Made by a program: the position numbers and the translations under genes. Source: an uncultured Actinomyces sp. (GTDB taxonomy: Bacteria; Actinomycetota; Actinomycetes; Actinomycetales; Actinomycetaceae). Taken from it: 47,048 nucleotides of DNA. Position 1 is the stretch's first letter. Each line of letters begins with the position of its first letter. Below the pieces are notes generated by a model. That model was given only the letters and a program-made list of their open reading frames with translations. It made no database searches and was not told where the DNA came from. Below, piece by piece: positions 16,990 to 24,778 of the stretch. The stretch covers positions 1-47,048 of the forward strand of contig CALISI010000019.1 of NCBI GenBank assembly GCA_938041695.1, read 5' to 3'.

Positions 16990-17937
16990 GTGTCGGGTCG
17001 TTTCATTTCGACGCATTCTGTCGCGCTTGTGTTGCCGATGCACATCGCATACATGCCGGAGCGAGGGGGATCCGTCCACGCGGATGCGGCGAGCTCGCGT
17101 CCGGGCGGTGGGTTCACGACCCTGTGCGCTGCTGCTGCGATGGGAGTGCCGACGGCTGCGGCCTCACCTCTGGGGACGGGCCCGAACTCCTTCGCGGTGC
17201 GTCAGCAGCTGGTCGAAGCGGGTGTCGAGGTGCTGACTCCCGAGCTCGTGGGTGACATCGGCGTTGTCATCCAGCTGATCGTCGAGGACGGATCGATGCG
17301 TTCCGTTGTGACGGCGGGCGTCGAGTCGGAGCCGTCGCGCGCTGCGTTGGCGAGCATCGAATTGCGCGACGGGGACGTGGTCCACGTGGCCGCCTCGGAT
17401 ATGACGAGCGCGCATGCCGCCTCGGAGCTGAGCGAGTGGGCCGCCGCCCTGCCGCCTGACGTCACCCTCGTTGTGTCCGTGTCGCCCGCGGTCGCCCAGG
17501 TCCCCGTCGAGGCGTGGGAGACGATCTTCGCGCGTGCGGACGTGGTGACGATGAGCAGCTGGGAGGCCTCGACGCTGGAGGGTATTCTCGATGCCAATCG
17601 TCAGGGCGCCACGATCCGCACCTACATGCGTCCCGACGCGGCGACTGTCCGTCGGGTTGGGGAGCGAGGCTGCGAGCTGCAGAAATTCGCCGATGCTCCG
17701 GTCATTTCCATCCCCGCTTTCCAGACGCCCATCGCGGACACCGCGGGCGTGGGCGACACGCACATCGCCGAGATGTGCGCCGGCCTGGTGATGGGCTACG
17801 ACTTGGAGACCGCGTGCCTCATGGCGAACGCGGGCGCTGCGCTGGCAGTTTCTCACGAGTCTGCCCTGCCCGTTCCGACGCGCGATCAGGTTGAGAACGT
17901 GCTCGAAACGGGAGTCGTTACGAACATCCTGCGCTGA
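16990..17937 (+). CDS. PfkB-family carbohydrate kinase-like protein with altered active site
   Basis: The 315-residue product has the ribokinase/PfkB fold: RPGGGFTTLCAAAAMGVPTAAASPLG near the N-terminus (about residues 37-62) and TAGVGDTHIAEMCAGLVMG (about 251-269), which holds the catalytic Asp (D256). The consensus in this second motif is GAGDxFxGG; here A is replaced by V, F by H, and the two glycines by A-E, so substrate or activity may differ from classical sugar kinases. AAGGAAGGA at 16975-16983 supports the GTG at 16990. It lies between rnj and ftsK. The substrate is not evident. Confidence 0.8.
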   Translation: MSGRFISTHSVALVLPMHIAYMPERGGSVHADAASSRPGGGFTTLCAAAAMGVPTAAASPLGTGPNSFAVRQQLVEAGVEVLTPELVGDIGVVIQLIVEDGSMRSVVTAGVESEPSRAALASIELRDGDVVHVAASDMTSAHAASELSEWAAALPPDVTLVVSVSPAVAQVPVEAWETIFARADVVTMSSWEASTLEGILDANRQGATIRTYMRPDAATVRRVGERGCELQKFADAPVISIPAFQTPIADTAGVGDTHIAEMCAGLVMGYDLETACLMANAGAALAVSHESALPVPTRDQVENVLETGVVTNILR

Positions 17938-17994
17938 TCTTGCGCGGCGCGCCTGGCTCAGTCGGGCCGCGGCGGGCGATATGGTGGAACGATC

Positions 17995-20844
17995 ATGGCA
18001 CAATCGTCTCCACGCTCCTCGTCCGGTAAGGCTCCCGCGCGCCCGCGCGCGAAGGGAGGCTCGTCTCGGTCTGCGCAGGCGCCCCAGCCCGAACCGACGC
18101 AGCCGGGTTTCCTGGCCCGCTTCTTTTCTGCGGTTGGTCGCGCGGGTATCGGCGCGGTGCGCGCGTGGAAGGCGACCGACGCGCAGGTGAAGCGCGATGC
18201 CGCTGCGTTCGTCGTGGTTGCGGCCGCCATCGTGATCGCGCTGCGTGAATGGTTCCAGATTTCCGGCGAGGCCGGGGACGCGATCCACCACGCCTCCGCG
18301 GGCCTGTTCGGCATCTTCTCGGTCGTGCTCCCCCTCGTTCTCATCGCGCTCGCTGTTGAGCTGGTGACCGCCCGATCTGGACGCTCGGCTCTGCCGCACC
18401 ACATTGCTGGGGGTATCGGCATCACCGCAGCGCTGACGGGCCTCGTGCATATTTCGCGCGGAAACCCCGGTATGGCTGACGACCCCGGAATCGAGGCGGC
18501 GGGTGGCCTCATCGGATGGTTCGTCGCGCGTCCTCTCGCCCTGCTCCTGTCCGGTTGGGGTGCTGGCGCCCTCCTGCTCCTGCTCCTCACGTACTCGATC
18601 CTGCTGGCCACTCGCACGGCTGTCGCGGATGTGCCGGCGCGCCTACGCGACCTCGCCGCGCACCTGAGCGGCCAGCGCCCCGAGGGAGAGGCTGAGTCCG
18701 CAGAAAAGGACGCGGAGGACCCCGCCAAGAAAGCTCTCCGCAAGTCCCGCAAGGACCTCGCCGCAGGAGACGACGCCTTCCTCGACGAATACGACGGCGA
18801 CGAGTCCTTCCGCAAGGCCACCGATTCCGACTCGGCCGAAGAAACGCGTCTTCTCGAGTCCGGAGCGATCGCTGCGCAGGCGCCTGCGCCCACGCCCCGG
18901 CCTCGTTCCTCGGCGCCCGACGCGCCCACCGAGATGCTCACGCAGATGCGCCGCGCCGTGGCTCCCGCACCCGTACAGGTTCCCGCCCACGTGCCCGAAC
19001 CCGAACCGGAACCCGAGGACGAGCCGGCGCCCCCGCCGATCACCGACGAGCCCGAGGGCGCTTTCCAGCCCAACCTCGACGACTCGATCACCTACACCCT
19101 GCCTTCGGAGGACCTCCTCGTCTCCGGCCCGCCCCACATGACGCGCTCGGCCGTCAACGATCAGGTCGTCGCGGCGCTGGGCCAGGTCTTCGCAGACTTC
19201 AACGTCGACGCGCGCGTCACGGGATTCTCGCGCGGCCCGACAGTCACCCGCTACGAGGTCGTCCTCGGCGCCGGCGTCAAGGTCGACAAACTCACGAACC
19301 TGTCGAAAAACATCGCCTACGCCGTAGCCTCTGCCGACGTGCGTATCCTCGCGCCGATTCCCGGCAAGAGCGCGATCGGCATCGAGATTCCCAATGCCGA
19401 CCGCGAAAACGTGGCCCTCGGCGACGTCCTGCGTTCCGCAGCCGCCCGCCGTAACCAGCACCCGCTCGTCGTCGGCGTCGGCAAGGACGTCGAGGGCGGA
19501 TACGTCGTCACCAACCTGGCGAAGACCCCGCACATGCTCGTCGCCGGCCAGACCGGCTCCGGTAAGTCCTCCTTCGTCAACTCCATGATCACGTCGATCA
19601 TGATGCGTGCGACGCCTCAGCAGGTGCGCATGATCCTCGTTGACCCCAAGCGCGTGGAGCTCACGATCTACGAGGGGATCCCGCACCTCATCTCGCCCAT
19701 CATCACCGACGCGAAGAAGGCCGCCGAGGCCCTCGAATGGGTCGTCAAGGAGATGGACGCGCGCTACGACGACCTGTCGGACTACGGCTTCAAGCACATT
19801 GATGACTTCAACAAGGCGGTGGCCGCCGGACAGGTGCAGGCCAAGCCCGGCCTGAACCGGACCCTGCACCCCTACCCGTACCTGCTCGTGGTCGTCGACG
19901 AGCTCGCCGACCTCATGATGGTCGCGCCGCGTGACGTGGAAGCCTCCATCCAGCGCATCACCCAGCTTGCGCGTGCCGCAGGCATCCACCTGGTCCTGGC
20001 CACGCAGCGCCCCTCGGTCGACGTGGTTACCGGCCTCATCAAGGCCAACATCCCCTCGCGCCTCGCGTTCGCGACATCCTCGCTGACCGACTCGCGCACG
20101 ATTCTTGACCAGCCCGGCGCCGAGAAGCTCATCGGCCAGGGTGACGCCCTCTACCTGCCCGCCGGCGCCTCCAAGCCCATGCGAGTCCAGGGCGCGTGGG
20201 TCTCCGAATCCGAGATCCACCAGGTCGTCGCGCACGTCAAGAGCCAGATGGAGACGCACTACCGCGACGACGTCGTGCCGGACAAGAAGGAAACCAAGGT
20301 CGCCGAAGACATCGGAGACGACCTCGAAGACCTGCTGCAGGCCGCCGAGCTCGTTGTCTCCACGCAGCTCGGCTCCACCTCGATGCTCCAGCGTAAGCTG
20401 CGCGTCGGTTTCGCCCGCGCCGGGCGCCTCATGGACCTGCTCGAATCGCGCGAGATCGTCGGCCCCTCCGAAGGATCCAAGGCCCGCCAGGTGCTCGTCA
20501 CTCCCGAGCAGCTTCCCGAGGTCCTCGCCATGCTTCGCGGAGAGTCGGCCGGCATCGCCGAGCCTGAGCCCGAGCCCGCCCCCGCGCCCGCTCCCGCTGC
20601 GCTTGAGGCGGCGCCCAGCCCAGCCGTCGGCGCTGGGGCAGGGGTTTCGGAGGGGGCCCCGGCCTCGTCCGCTCCCGCGCAATCGCCCGCATCCGGTTAC
20701 GAAATGGGCACGGCTCTCCCCAGCGATTCGCGCGGCAGCCGGGTTGACCCGTACTCTGGTCATAACTTTGGTGGCTCATCGCCCGACTGGGTCGACGAGG
20801 AGCCCGAGGACAACGAGGATGCTTGGCAGCTCACGGGCCGCTGA
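17995..20844 (+). CDS. ftsK: DNA translocase FtsK/SpoIIIE
   Basis: FtsK pumps DNA at the division septum to clear and resolve chromosomes. The 949-residue product has four N-terminal membrane helices (between about residues 70 and 205), a charged and Pro-rich linker (about 220-365), and the RecA-like motor with Walker A (AGQTGSGKSS, about 517) and Walker B (LLVVVDELADLMM, about 630-642). The DNA-binding gamma winged helix follows (about 780-840: AAELVVSTQLGSTSMLQRKLRVGFARAGRLMD), and then an unusual acidic, Pro/Ala-rich tail. The ATG at 17995 has a weak GGTGGA site. TATGGT at 17980-17985 could also act as a promoter for a very short leader. Confidence 0.96.
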   Translation: MAQSSPRSSSGKAPARPRAKGGSSRSAQAPQPEPTQPGFLARFFSAVGRAGIGAVRAWKATDAQVKRDAAAFVVVAAAIVIALREWFQISGEAGDAIHHASAGLFGIFSVVLPLVLIALAVELVTARSGRSALPHHIAGGIGITAALTGLVHISRGNPGMADDPGIEAAGGLIGWFVARPLALLLSGWGAGALLLLLLTYSILLATRTAVADVPARLRDLAAHLSGQRPEGEAESAEKDAEDPAKKALRKSRKDLAAGDDAFLDEYDGDESFRKATDSDSAEETRLLESGAIAAQAPAPTPRPRSSAPDAPTEMLTQMRRAVAPAPVQVPAHVPEPEPEPEDEPAPPPITDEPEGAFQPNLDDSITYTLPSEDLLVSGPPHMTRSAVNDQVVAALGQVFADFNVDARVTGFSRGPTVTRYEVVLGAGVKVDKLTNLSKNIAYAVASADVRILAPIPGKSAIGIEIPNADRENVALGDVLRSAAARRNQHPLVVGVGKDVEGGYVVTNLAKTPHMLVAGQTGSGKSSFVNSMITSIMMRATPQQVRMILVDPKRVELTIYEGIPHLISPIITDAKKAAEALEWVVKEMDARYDDLSDYGFKHIDDFNKAVAAGQVQAKPGLNRTLHPYPYLLVVVDELADLMMVAPRDVEASIQRITQLARAAGIHLVLATQRPSVDVVTGLIKANIPSRLAFATSSLTDSRTILDQPGAEKLIGQGDALYLPAGASKPMRVQGAWVSESEIHQVVAHVKSQMETHYRDDVVPDKKETKVAEDIGDDLEDLLQAAELVVSTQLGSTSMLQRKLRVGFARAGRLMDLLESREIVGPSEGSKARQVLVTPEQLPEVLAMLRGESAGIAEPEPEPAPAPAPAALEAAPSPAVGAGAGVSEGAPASSAPAQSPASGYEMGTALPSDSRGSRVDPYSGHNFGGSSPDWVDEEPEDNEDAWQLTGR
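20657..20669 (-). repeat. GACGAGGCCGGGG repeat, copy 4 (minus orientation)
   Basis: Exact copy in the low-complexity C-terminal tail of ftsK, read on the plus strand as A-P-A-S-S, in another frame than copies 1 to 3. Confidence 0.7.
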
Positions 20845-20861
20845 GAGGAAAGGAAACGGTC

Positions 20862-21584
20862 ATGAGCGATAACGTGTCGCGCGTGCAGCGAGACAGCAAG
20901 GTTCCCGTCGTGAACCTGCCTAACGCGCTGACCGTTTTGCGCCTGATCCTCGTCCCCGTGTTCGTGGTTCTGGGCTTGCAAAGCACGTCATGGACCGCGC
21001 TGTGGGCGGCCTTCGTCGTCTTTGCCGTCGCGGCCATCACGGACCGCTTTGACGGCGAGCTTGCGCGCTCGTGGGGTCAGATCACCGACTTCGGTCGCAT
21101 CGCGGACCCCATTGCGGACAAGGCCCTGACCCTGTGTGGCTTCGGCCTGCTGTCCTACCAGGGATTCCTGCCCTGGTGGGTGACGATCCTCATCGCCGTG
21201 CGCGAGCTGGGCATTACCGCAATGCGTGCCTTCTTCCTCCGCCGCGGCGTCGTTGTGTCTGCGAATCAGGCGGGCAAACTCAAGACCTTCATGCAGATCG
21301 TCGCCCTTGGTGTGCTACTGATCCCATGGGCGCACTTCACCGCACTGAGTGAGACGAACGAGGGATGGGTCGTCGTGGTCATTCGCCTCGGCCAGGCCCT
21401 CGCTGGCGTCGCTCTCGCGCTGACGCTCTACTCGGGCTTCATGTACGTCCTCGAGGGGGTGCACCTCATGCGTGGTTCCGGCGGGAGCGAGGATGAGAGA
21501 TCGACCCCGGACGCATCCGTGAACGAGGAGGCGTTGAAGGAACCGTCGAAGCGGGATCTCGCGGGGCAGCATGTCCAGAGTTGA
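20862..21584 (+). CDS. pgsA: CDP-diacylglycerol-glycerol-3-phosphate 3-phosphatidyltransferase family protein
   Basis: This membrane enzyme family makes phosphatidylglycerol phosphate from CDP-diacylglycerol. The 240-residue product has the complete CDP-alcohol phosphotransferase signature D-G-x2-A-R-x8-G-x3-D-x3-D at residues 64-86 (DRFDGELARS to DPIADK), followed by several hydrophobic helices. AGGAAAGGAA at 20846-20855 supports the ATG at 20862. The C-terminal 40 or so residues are hydrophilic and acidic. The position between ftsK and clgR matches the mycobacterial pgsA3. Substrate specificity within the family is assigned by similarity only. Confidence 0.93.
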   Translation: MSDNVSRVQRDSKVPVVNLPNALTVLRLILVPVFVVLGLQSTSWTALWAAFVVFAVAAITDRFDGELARSWGQITDFGRIADPIADKALTLCGFGLLSYQGFLPWWVTILIAVRELGITAMRAFFLRRGVVVSANQAGKLKTFMQIVALGVLLIPWAHFTALSETNEGWVVVVIRLGQALAGVALALTLYSGFMYVLEGVHLMRGSGGSEDERSTPDASVNEEALKEPSKRDLAGQHVQS

Positions 21585-21742
21585 GCCTGGGTGACGCAAC
21601 CCATAGGCTAATCGACTCGTTGGTGGAATAAGTCTGAAACCTCCCGCGTTGCGTAGATATGAATGCAACCCGAGGAGTGAATAAGCAGCGTCACAGCGTT
21701 TCGATGCGCGAACTGACAATGCGCTCCTCAAAACAGAACGGC

Positions 21743-21754
21743 TACAGTAACACT
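21743..21754 (+). promoter_or_regulatory. Leaderless-type -10 of clgR
   Basis: TACAGT (21743-21748) is followed by 6 nt and the ATG at 21755; there is no ribosome binding site. Confidence 0.55.
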
Positions 21755-22069
21755 ATGGAAAAGACACTGAGCGAAACCCCGCTGCTGCGCAGCGAACTGG
21801 GCGATGTCCTGCGCGGCATTCGCCAGCGCCAGGGTCGTACCCTGCGCGAAGTCTCTTCGGAGGCGCAGGTCTCCCTCGGGTACCTGTCCGAGGTTGAGCG
21901 CGGCCAGAAGGAGGCATCCTCCGAACTGCTTGAGGCCATCACGTCGGCCCTGCGTGTCCCGCTGTGGTTTGTCCTGCGCGAGGTCTCCGAGCGCATGGCG
22001 ATCATCGATGGCGCGGTTATTCCGGACGCGGTGCCCGATGAGATCGTGCCCGTCACGCTGATTTCCTGA
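21755..22069 (+). CDS. clgR: ClgR-type helix-turn-helix transcriptional regulator
   Basis: The 104-residue product is an XRE-family DNA-binding protein with the near-invariant ClgR segment GRTLREVSSEAQVSLGYLSE followed by VERGQKEASSELLEAI (about residues 23-58), which covers the helix-turn-helix. In other Actinobacteria ClgR activates the clp protease genes and stress functions and is itself degraded by ClpP. The short hydrophobic end (VTLIS) could be a degradation signal, which is inference. The frame is open further upstream to 21659, but 21755 gives the family length and lies 6 nt after a TANNNT hexamer. Its place after pgsA and before recA is conserved in mycobacteria. Confidence 0.9.
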   Translation: MEKTLSETPLLRSELGDVLRGIRQRQGRTLREVSSEAQVSLGYLSEVERGQKEASSELLEAITSALRVPLWFVLREVSERMAIIDGAVIPDAVPDEIVPVTLIS

Positions 22070-22072
22070 CGC

Positions 22073-22297
22073 GTGAAGCACTCTGAGTTTTACGAGGCGG
22101 TCGAGGCGACCTTCGGGTCGGCCCTCGGCCGCTCGTACGTTTCCGACCTGTACCTCGCCTCGCTGGGAGCGACCGCGCGTGACGCACTGGCTGCCGGCGT
22201 CAATCCGGACGAGGTGTGGGCAAGGTTGTGCGAGGAAACTGGGCGCGAGGATGCGCGCTGGATCCATCGCGTCGATCCGCGAGAGCGGGGGCGCTGA
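22073..22297 (+). CDS. DUF3046 family small protein
   Basis: The 74-residue product (starting KHSEFYEAVEATFG and including VNPDEVWARLCEE) matches DUF3046, a short actinobacterial family encoded next to recA whose function is not known. It starts with GTG three bases after the clgR stop, so it is probably transcribed with clgR. The C-terminal end is polar and rich in Arg. No catalytic motif or membrane segment is visible. Confidence 0.82.
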   Translation: MKHSEFYEAVEATFGSALGRSYVSDLYLASLGATARDALAAGVNPDEVWARLCEETGREDARWIHRVDPRERGR

Positions 22298-22360
22298 GCG
22301 GGCGTTGATGTTCCTGTGATCGACGCCCGTCTGGCTCGTCTGCGGCGTGTCGATCAGTGG

Positions 22361-22376
22361 TCGAACATGTGTTCCA
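22361..22376 (+). promoter_or_regulatory. LexA (SOS) box upstream of recA
   Basis: TCGAACATGTGTTCCA contains the exact GAAC-N4-GTTC core of actinobacterial LexA boxes and TCGAAC on the left side. It lies 170 nt before the recA start. A TAAGCT hexamer at 22379-22384 may be the -10. Confidence 0.88.
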
Positions 22377-22545
22377 TCTAAGCTTGTGGGCGACGACGCT
22401 CCAACGCGTGTCATCCACAGGGGAGGCGCGCATGGGACGCAGATGACGATGGCCGGTCGCATACTCGTCATGTCGCCTCGGAGAGGGGCGGCATCCCAGG
22501 CCAGGACACCCGCAGGCCGGAGAGGCCTCAGACGAAAGGATCACC

Positions 22546-23637
22546 ATGGCTGCCCGTAAAGCACCCGCCGCAAAGCCCGCGACCAATGATCGCAATAAGG
22601 CACTCGAAGTCGCCCTGTCGCAGATCGATAAGCAGTTCGGTAAGGGCTCCGTCATGCGCCTCGGCGACGATAATCGTCCGCCAGTCCAGGTGATCCCCAC
22701 GGGGTCCCTCGCCCTCGACGTTGCACTCGGTATCGGCGGCCTGCCGCGCGGCCGTGTCATTGAGGTCTATGGCCCCGAGTCCTCCGGTAAGACCACGGTC
22801 GCCCTCCATGCCGTCGCCAACGCCCAGAAGGCCGGTGGCAACGCTGCCTTCATCGACGCGGAGCATGCCCTCGATCCCGTTTATGCGCGTGCCCTGGGCG
22901 TCGACACCGACTCCCTCCTGGTCTCCCAGCCCGATACGGGCGAGCAGGCCCTCGAGATCGCTGACATGCTGATCCGCTCGGGCGGCATCGACATCATCGT
23001 TATTGACTCCGTCGCGGCACTCGTGCCCAAGGCGGAAATCGAGGGCGAAATGGGCGACTCTCACGTCGGCCTGCAGGCTCGACTCATGAGCCAGGCTCTG
23101 CGTAAGATCACGGGCGCCCTGTCCGCGACCGGCACCACCGCGATCTTCATCAACCAGCTGCGTGAAAAGATCGGCGTCTTCTTCGGTTCCCCGGAGACCA
23201 CGACGGGTGGTAAGGCGCTGAAGTTCTACGCGTCGGTCCGCATCGACGTGCGCCGCATCGAGACTCTCAAGGAAGCCGGTGCGCCCGTCGGTAACCGCAC
23301 GCGCGCCAAGGTCGTGAAGAACAAGATGGCCCCGCCCTTCAAGCAGGCCGAGTTCGATATCGTCTATGGCAAGGGCATCTCGCGCGAGGGCTCGATCATT
23401 GACATGGGTGTCGAGGCCGGTATCGTGCGCAAGTCGGGTTCCTGGTTCACCTACGGAGATGACCAGCTCGGTCAGGGTAAGGAGAACGTGCGTCAGTTCC
23501 TCGTGGATAACCCCGAGCTGGCCAACGAGATCGAGCAGAAGATCCTCGTGTCGCTGGGCATCGGCGAGGCCCCGGACCCGGACCAGGCGTCTCAGGAAGT
23601 GCCCGACATTGATCCTGATGAGGACGCGGGCTTCTGA
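22546..23637 (+). CDS. recA: Recombinase RecA
   Basis: RecA forms filaments on single-stranded DNA, carries out strand exchange and triggers LexA self-cleavage. The 363-residue product has Walker A (GPESSGKTT, about residues 77-85), Walker B (IDIIVIDSVAALVPKAEIEGE, about 147), the loop-2 region (FINQLREKIGVFFGSPETTTGG) and a usual acidic C-terminus. No intein interrupts it, unlike in some mycobacteria. GAAAGGA at 22535-22541 supports the ATG. A LexA box lies upstream with a long leader of about 170 nt. recX follows after 3 nt. Confidence 0.98.
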   Translation: MAARKAPAAKPATNDRNKALEVALSQIDKQFGKGSVMRLGDDNRPPVQVIPTGSLALDVALGIGGLPRGRVIEVYGPESSGKTTVALHAVANAQKAGGNAAFIDAEHALDPVYARALGVDTDSLLVSQPDTGEQALEIADMLIRSGGIDIIVIDSVAALVPKAEIEGEMGDSHVGLQARLMSQALRKITGALSATGTTAIFINQLREKIGVFFGSPETTTGGKALKFYASVRIDVRRIETLKEAGAPVGNRTRAKVVKNKMAPPFKQAEFDIVYGKGISREGSIIDMGVEAGIVRKSGSWFTYGDDQLGQGKENVRQFLVDNPELANEIEQKILVSLGIGEAPDPDQASQEVPDIDPDEDAGF

Positions 23638-23640
23638 GCC

Positions 23641-24267
23641 GTGGTCCGCTACCTGGATCCCGAGGATAATCCTGAGCTGGGGCAGGAGCGCCGTCGGCGT
23701 TCCTCCCCGGGCGAGCGTTTGGCACGCGCCCGCGAACGCAACGCGGCACTGACGGGCACGGCGGCGGTGGAAGCCGCACGTGAAGTTGCGCTGCGCAAGC
23801 TCGATGCGCGCGCGTGCTCGCGCTCTGAGCTGACCAGCGCGATCGAAGGACGTGGGTTTAGCGCACAGGTCGCTGTTGAGGTCGTTGACCGCCTCGAGGC
23901 GGTTGGCCTCGTCGACGATCAGGCCTATGCCGATGCGCTTGTTCGCTCGCGTTTTTCCGGCACGGGTGCCTCGGGCCGCGCGCTGCGCGAGGTTCTCGCG
24001 CGCAAAGGACTGGACTCGGCGACCATCGAGCACGCGCTGTCCCAGATCGATCGTGATGACGAGGCCGAGCGTGCTGCTCAGCTGGTGGCCCGCAAAAGGC
24101 GCTCCCTCGCGGGCGTTCCGCGCGAGACGGCTTACCGTAGACTGAGTTCCATGCTCGCACGCAAGGGCTATTCACCGTCGGTGGCATCCGCGGCCGTGCG
24201 TGAGGCACTCGACGCGTGGGGTGACGACGATGATCAGGCAGAGGAGAGCTGGCAGTGGGGACTGTGA
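23641..24267 (+). CDS. recX: Regulatory protein RecX
   Basis: RecX binds RecA filaments and limits their activity. The 208-residue product has the tandem three-helix repeats of the family, for example ALRKLDARACSRSELTSAI (about residues 43-61), VVDRLEAVGLVDDQAYADAL and ARKGYSPSVASAAV. The N-terminal 40 residues are a charged extension seen in actinobacterial members. The GTG start is 3 nt after the recA stop with no separate ribosome binding site, so coupling with recA is likely. The end overlaps the cinA start. Confidence 0.92.
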   Translation: MVRYLDPEDNPELGQERRRRSSPGERLARARERNAALTGTAAVEAAREVALRKLDARACSRSELTSAIEGRGFSAQVAVEVVDRLEAVGLVDDQAYADALVRSRFSGTGASGRALREVLARKGLDSATIEHALSQIDRDDEAERAAQLVARKRRSLAGVPRETAYRRLSSMLARKGYSPSVASAAVREALDAWGDDDDQAEESWQWGL

Positions 24268-24767
24268 GCATCATGGGCGACGAGCAGGTTGCGCAGCTGA
24301 TCGCTGATCTCACCCAACGCGGGTTGACGATTGCGACGGCGGAGTCCTTGACGGGCGGCGGCCTCGTCGCGCGCCTTGTGGATGTGCCCGGTGCTTCTCA
24401 CGTTGTGCGTGGGGGTGCCTGCACGTACGCGGTCGATACGAAATCCTCTGTCCTGGGCGTCTCGGCGAGCCAGCTGGCGCTGACGGGCCCGGTCGATGAG
24501 GAGGTCGCCCGTCAGATGGCCAGAGGAACTCGCTGCCTGTTCGGCGCGGACATTGGCGTCTCGACGACCGGAGTTGCCGGTCCCGGCCCGGCCGACGGCT
24601 GTGAAGCGGGAACCGTGCATATCGCGTGCACGTACCCGACAGGGGAGGAGCATCGACTCCTGCACCTTCAGGGTGATCGAGCGGCTGTACGCGCGGGTGC
24701 CATTGACGCCGCGCTCCTGCTCGTGCGTGACGTGCTCGACTTCGCCGGCGCGCAGATCGGCGACTAG
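24255..24767 (+). CDS. cinA: CinA C-terminal domain protein (nicotinamide-nucleotide amidohydrolase PncC type)
   Basis: The 170-residue product corresponds only to the C-terminal domain of CinA, as in stand-alone PncC proteins, which deamidate nicotinamide mononucleotide. The family motifs ATAESLTGGGLVARL (about residues 27-41) and STTGVAGPGPADGCEAGTVH (about 104-123) are present. GAGGAG at 24241-24246, 8 nt before the GTG at 24255, sets the start within the end of recX; a GTG at 24264 is an alternative. The recA-recX-cinA order makes it part of the damage-induced unit by read-through. Confidence 0.9.
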   Translation: MGTVSIMGDEQVAQLIADLTQRGLTIATAESLTGGGLVARLVDVPGASHVVRGGACTYAVDTKSSVLGVSASQLALTGPVDEEVARQMARGTRCLFGADIGVSTTGVAGPGPADGCEAGTVHIACTYPTGEEHRLLHLQGDRAAVRAGAIDAALLLVRDVLDFAGAQIGD

Positions 24768-24778
24768 ACTTCACTGCG
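24765..24778 (+). promoter_or_regulatory. Leaderless-type -10 of miaB
   Basis: TAGACT (24765-24770) overlaps the cinA stop codon and is followed by 8 nt and the ATG at 24779. No ribosome binding site is present. Confidence 0.55.

Noticed and set aside
15960..17117. Long open frame on the minus strand across rnj
   Set aside because: Antisense shadow of rnj with atypical His/Val/Asp-rich composition.
21591..21720. Possible ClgR operator or attenuator before clgR (ACGCAAC ... GTTGCGT)
   Set aside because: Only a 7-bp complement 47 nt apart and no match to the known CGCT-N5-GCG type sites that I can support.
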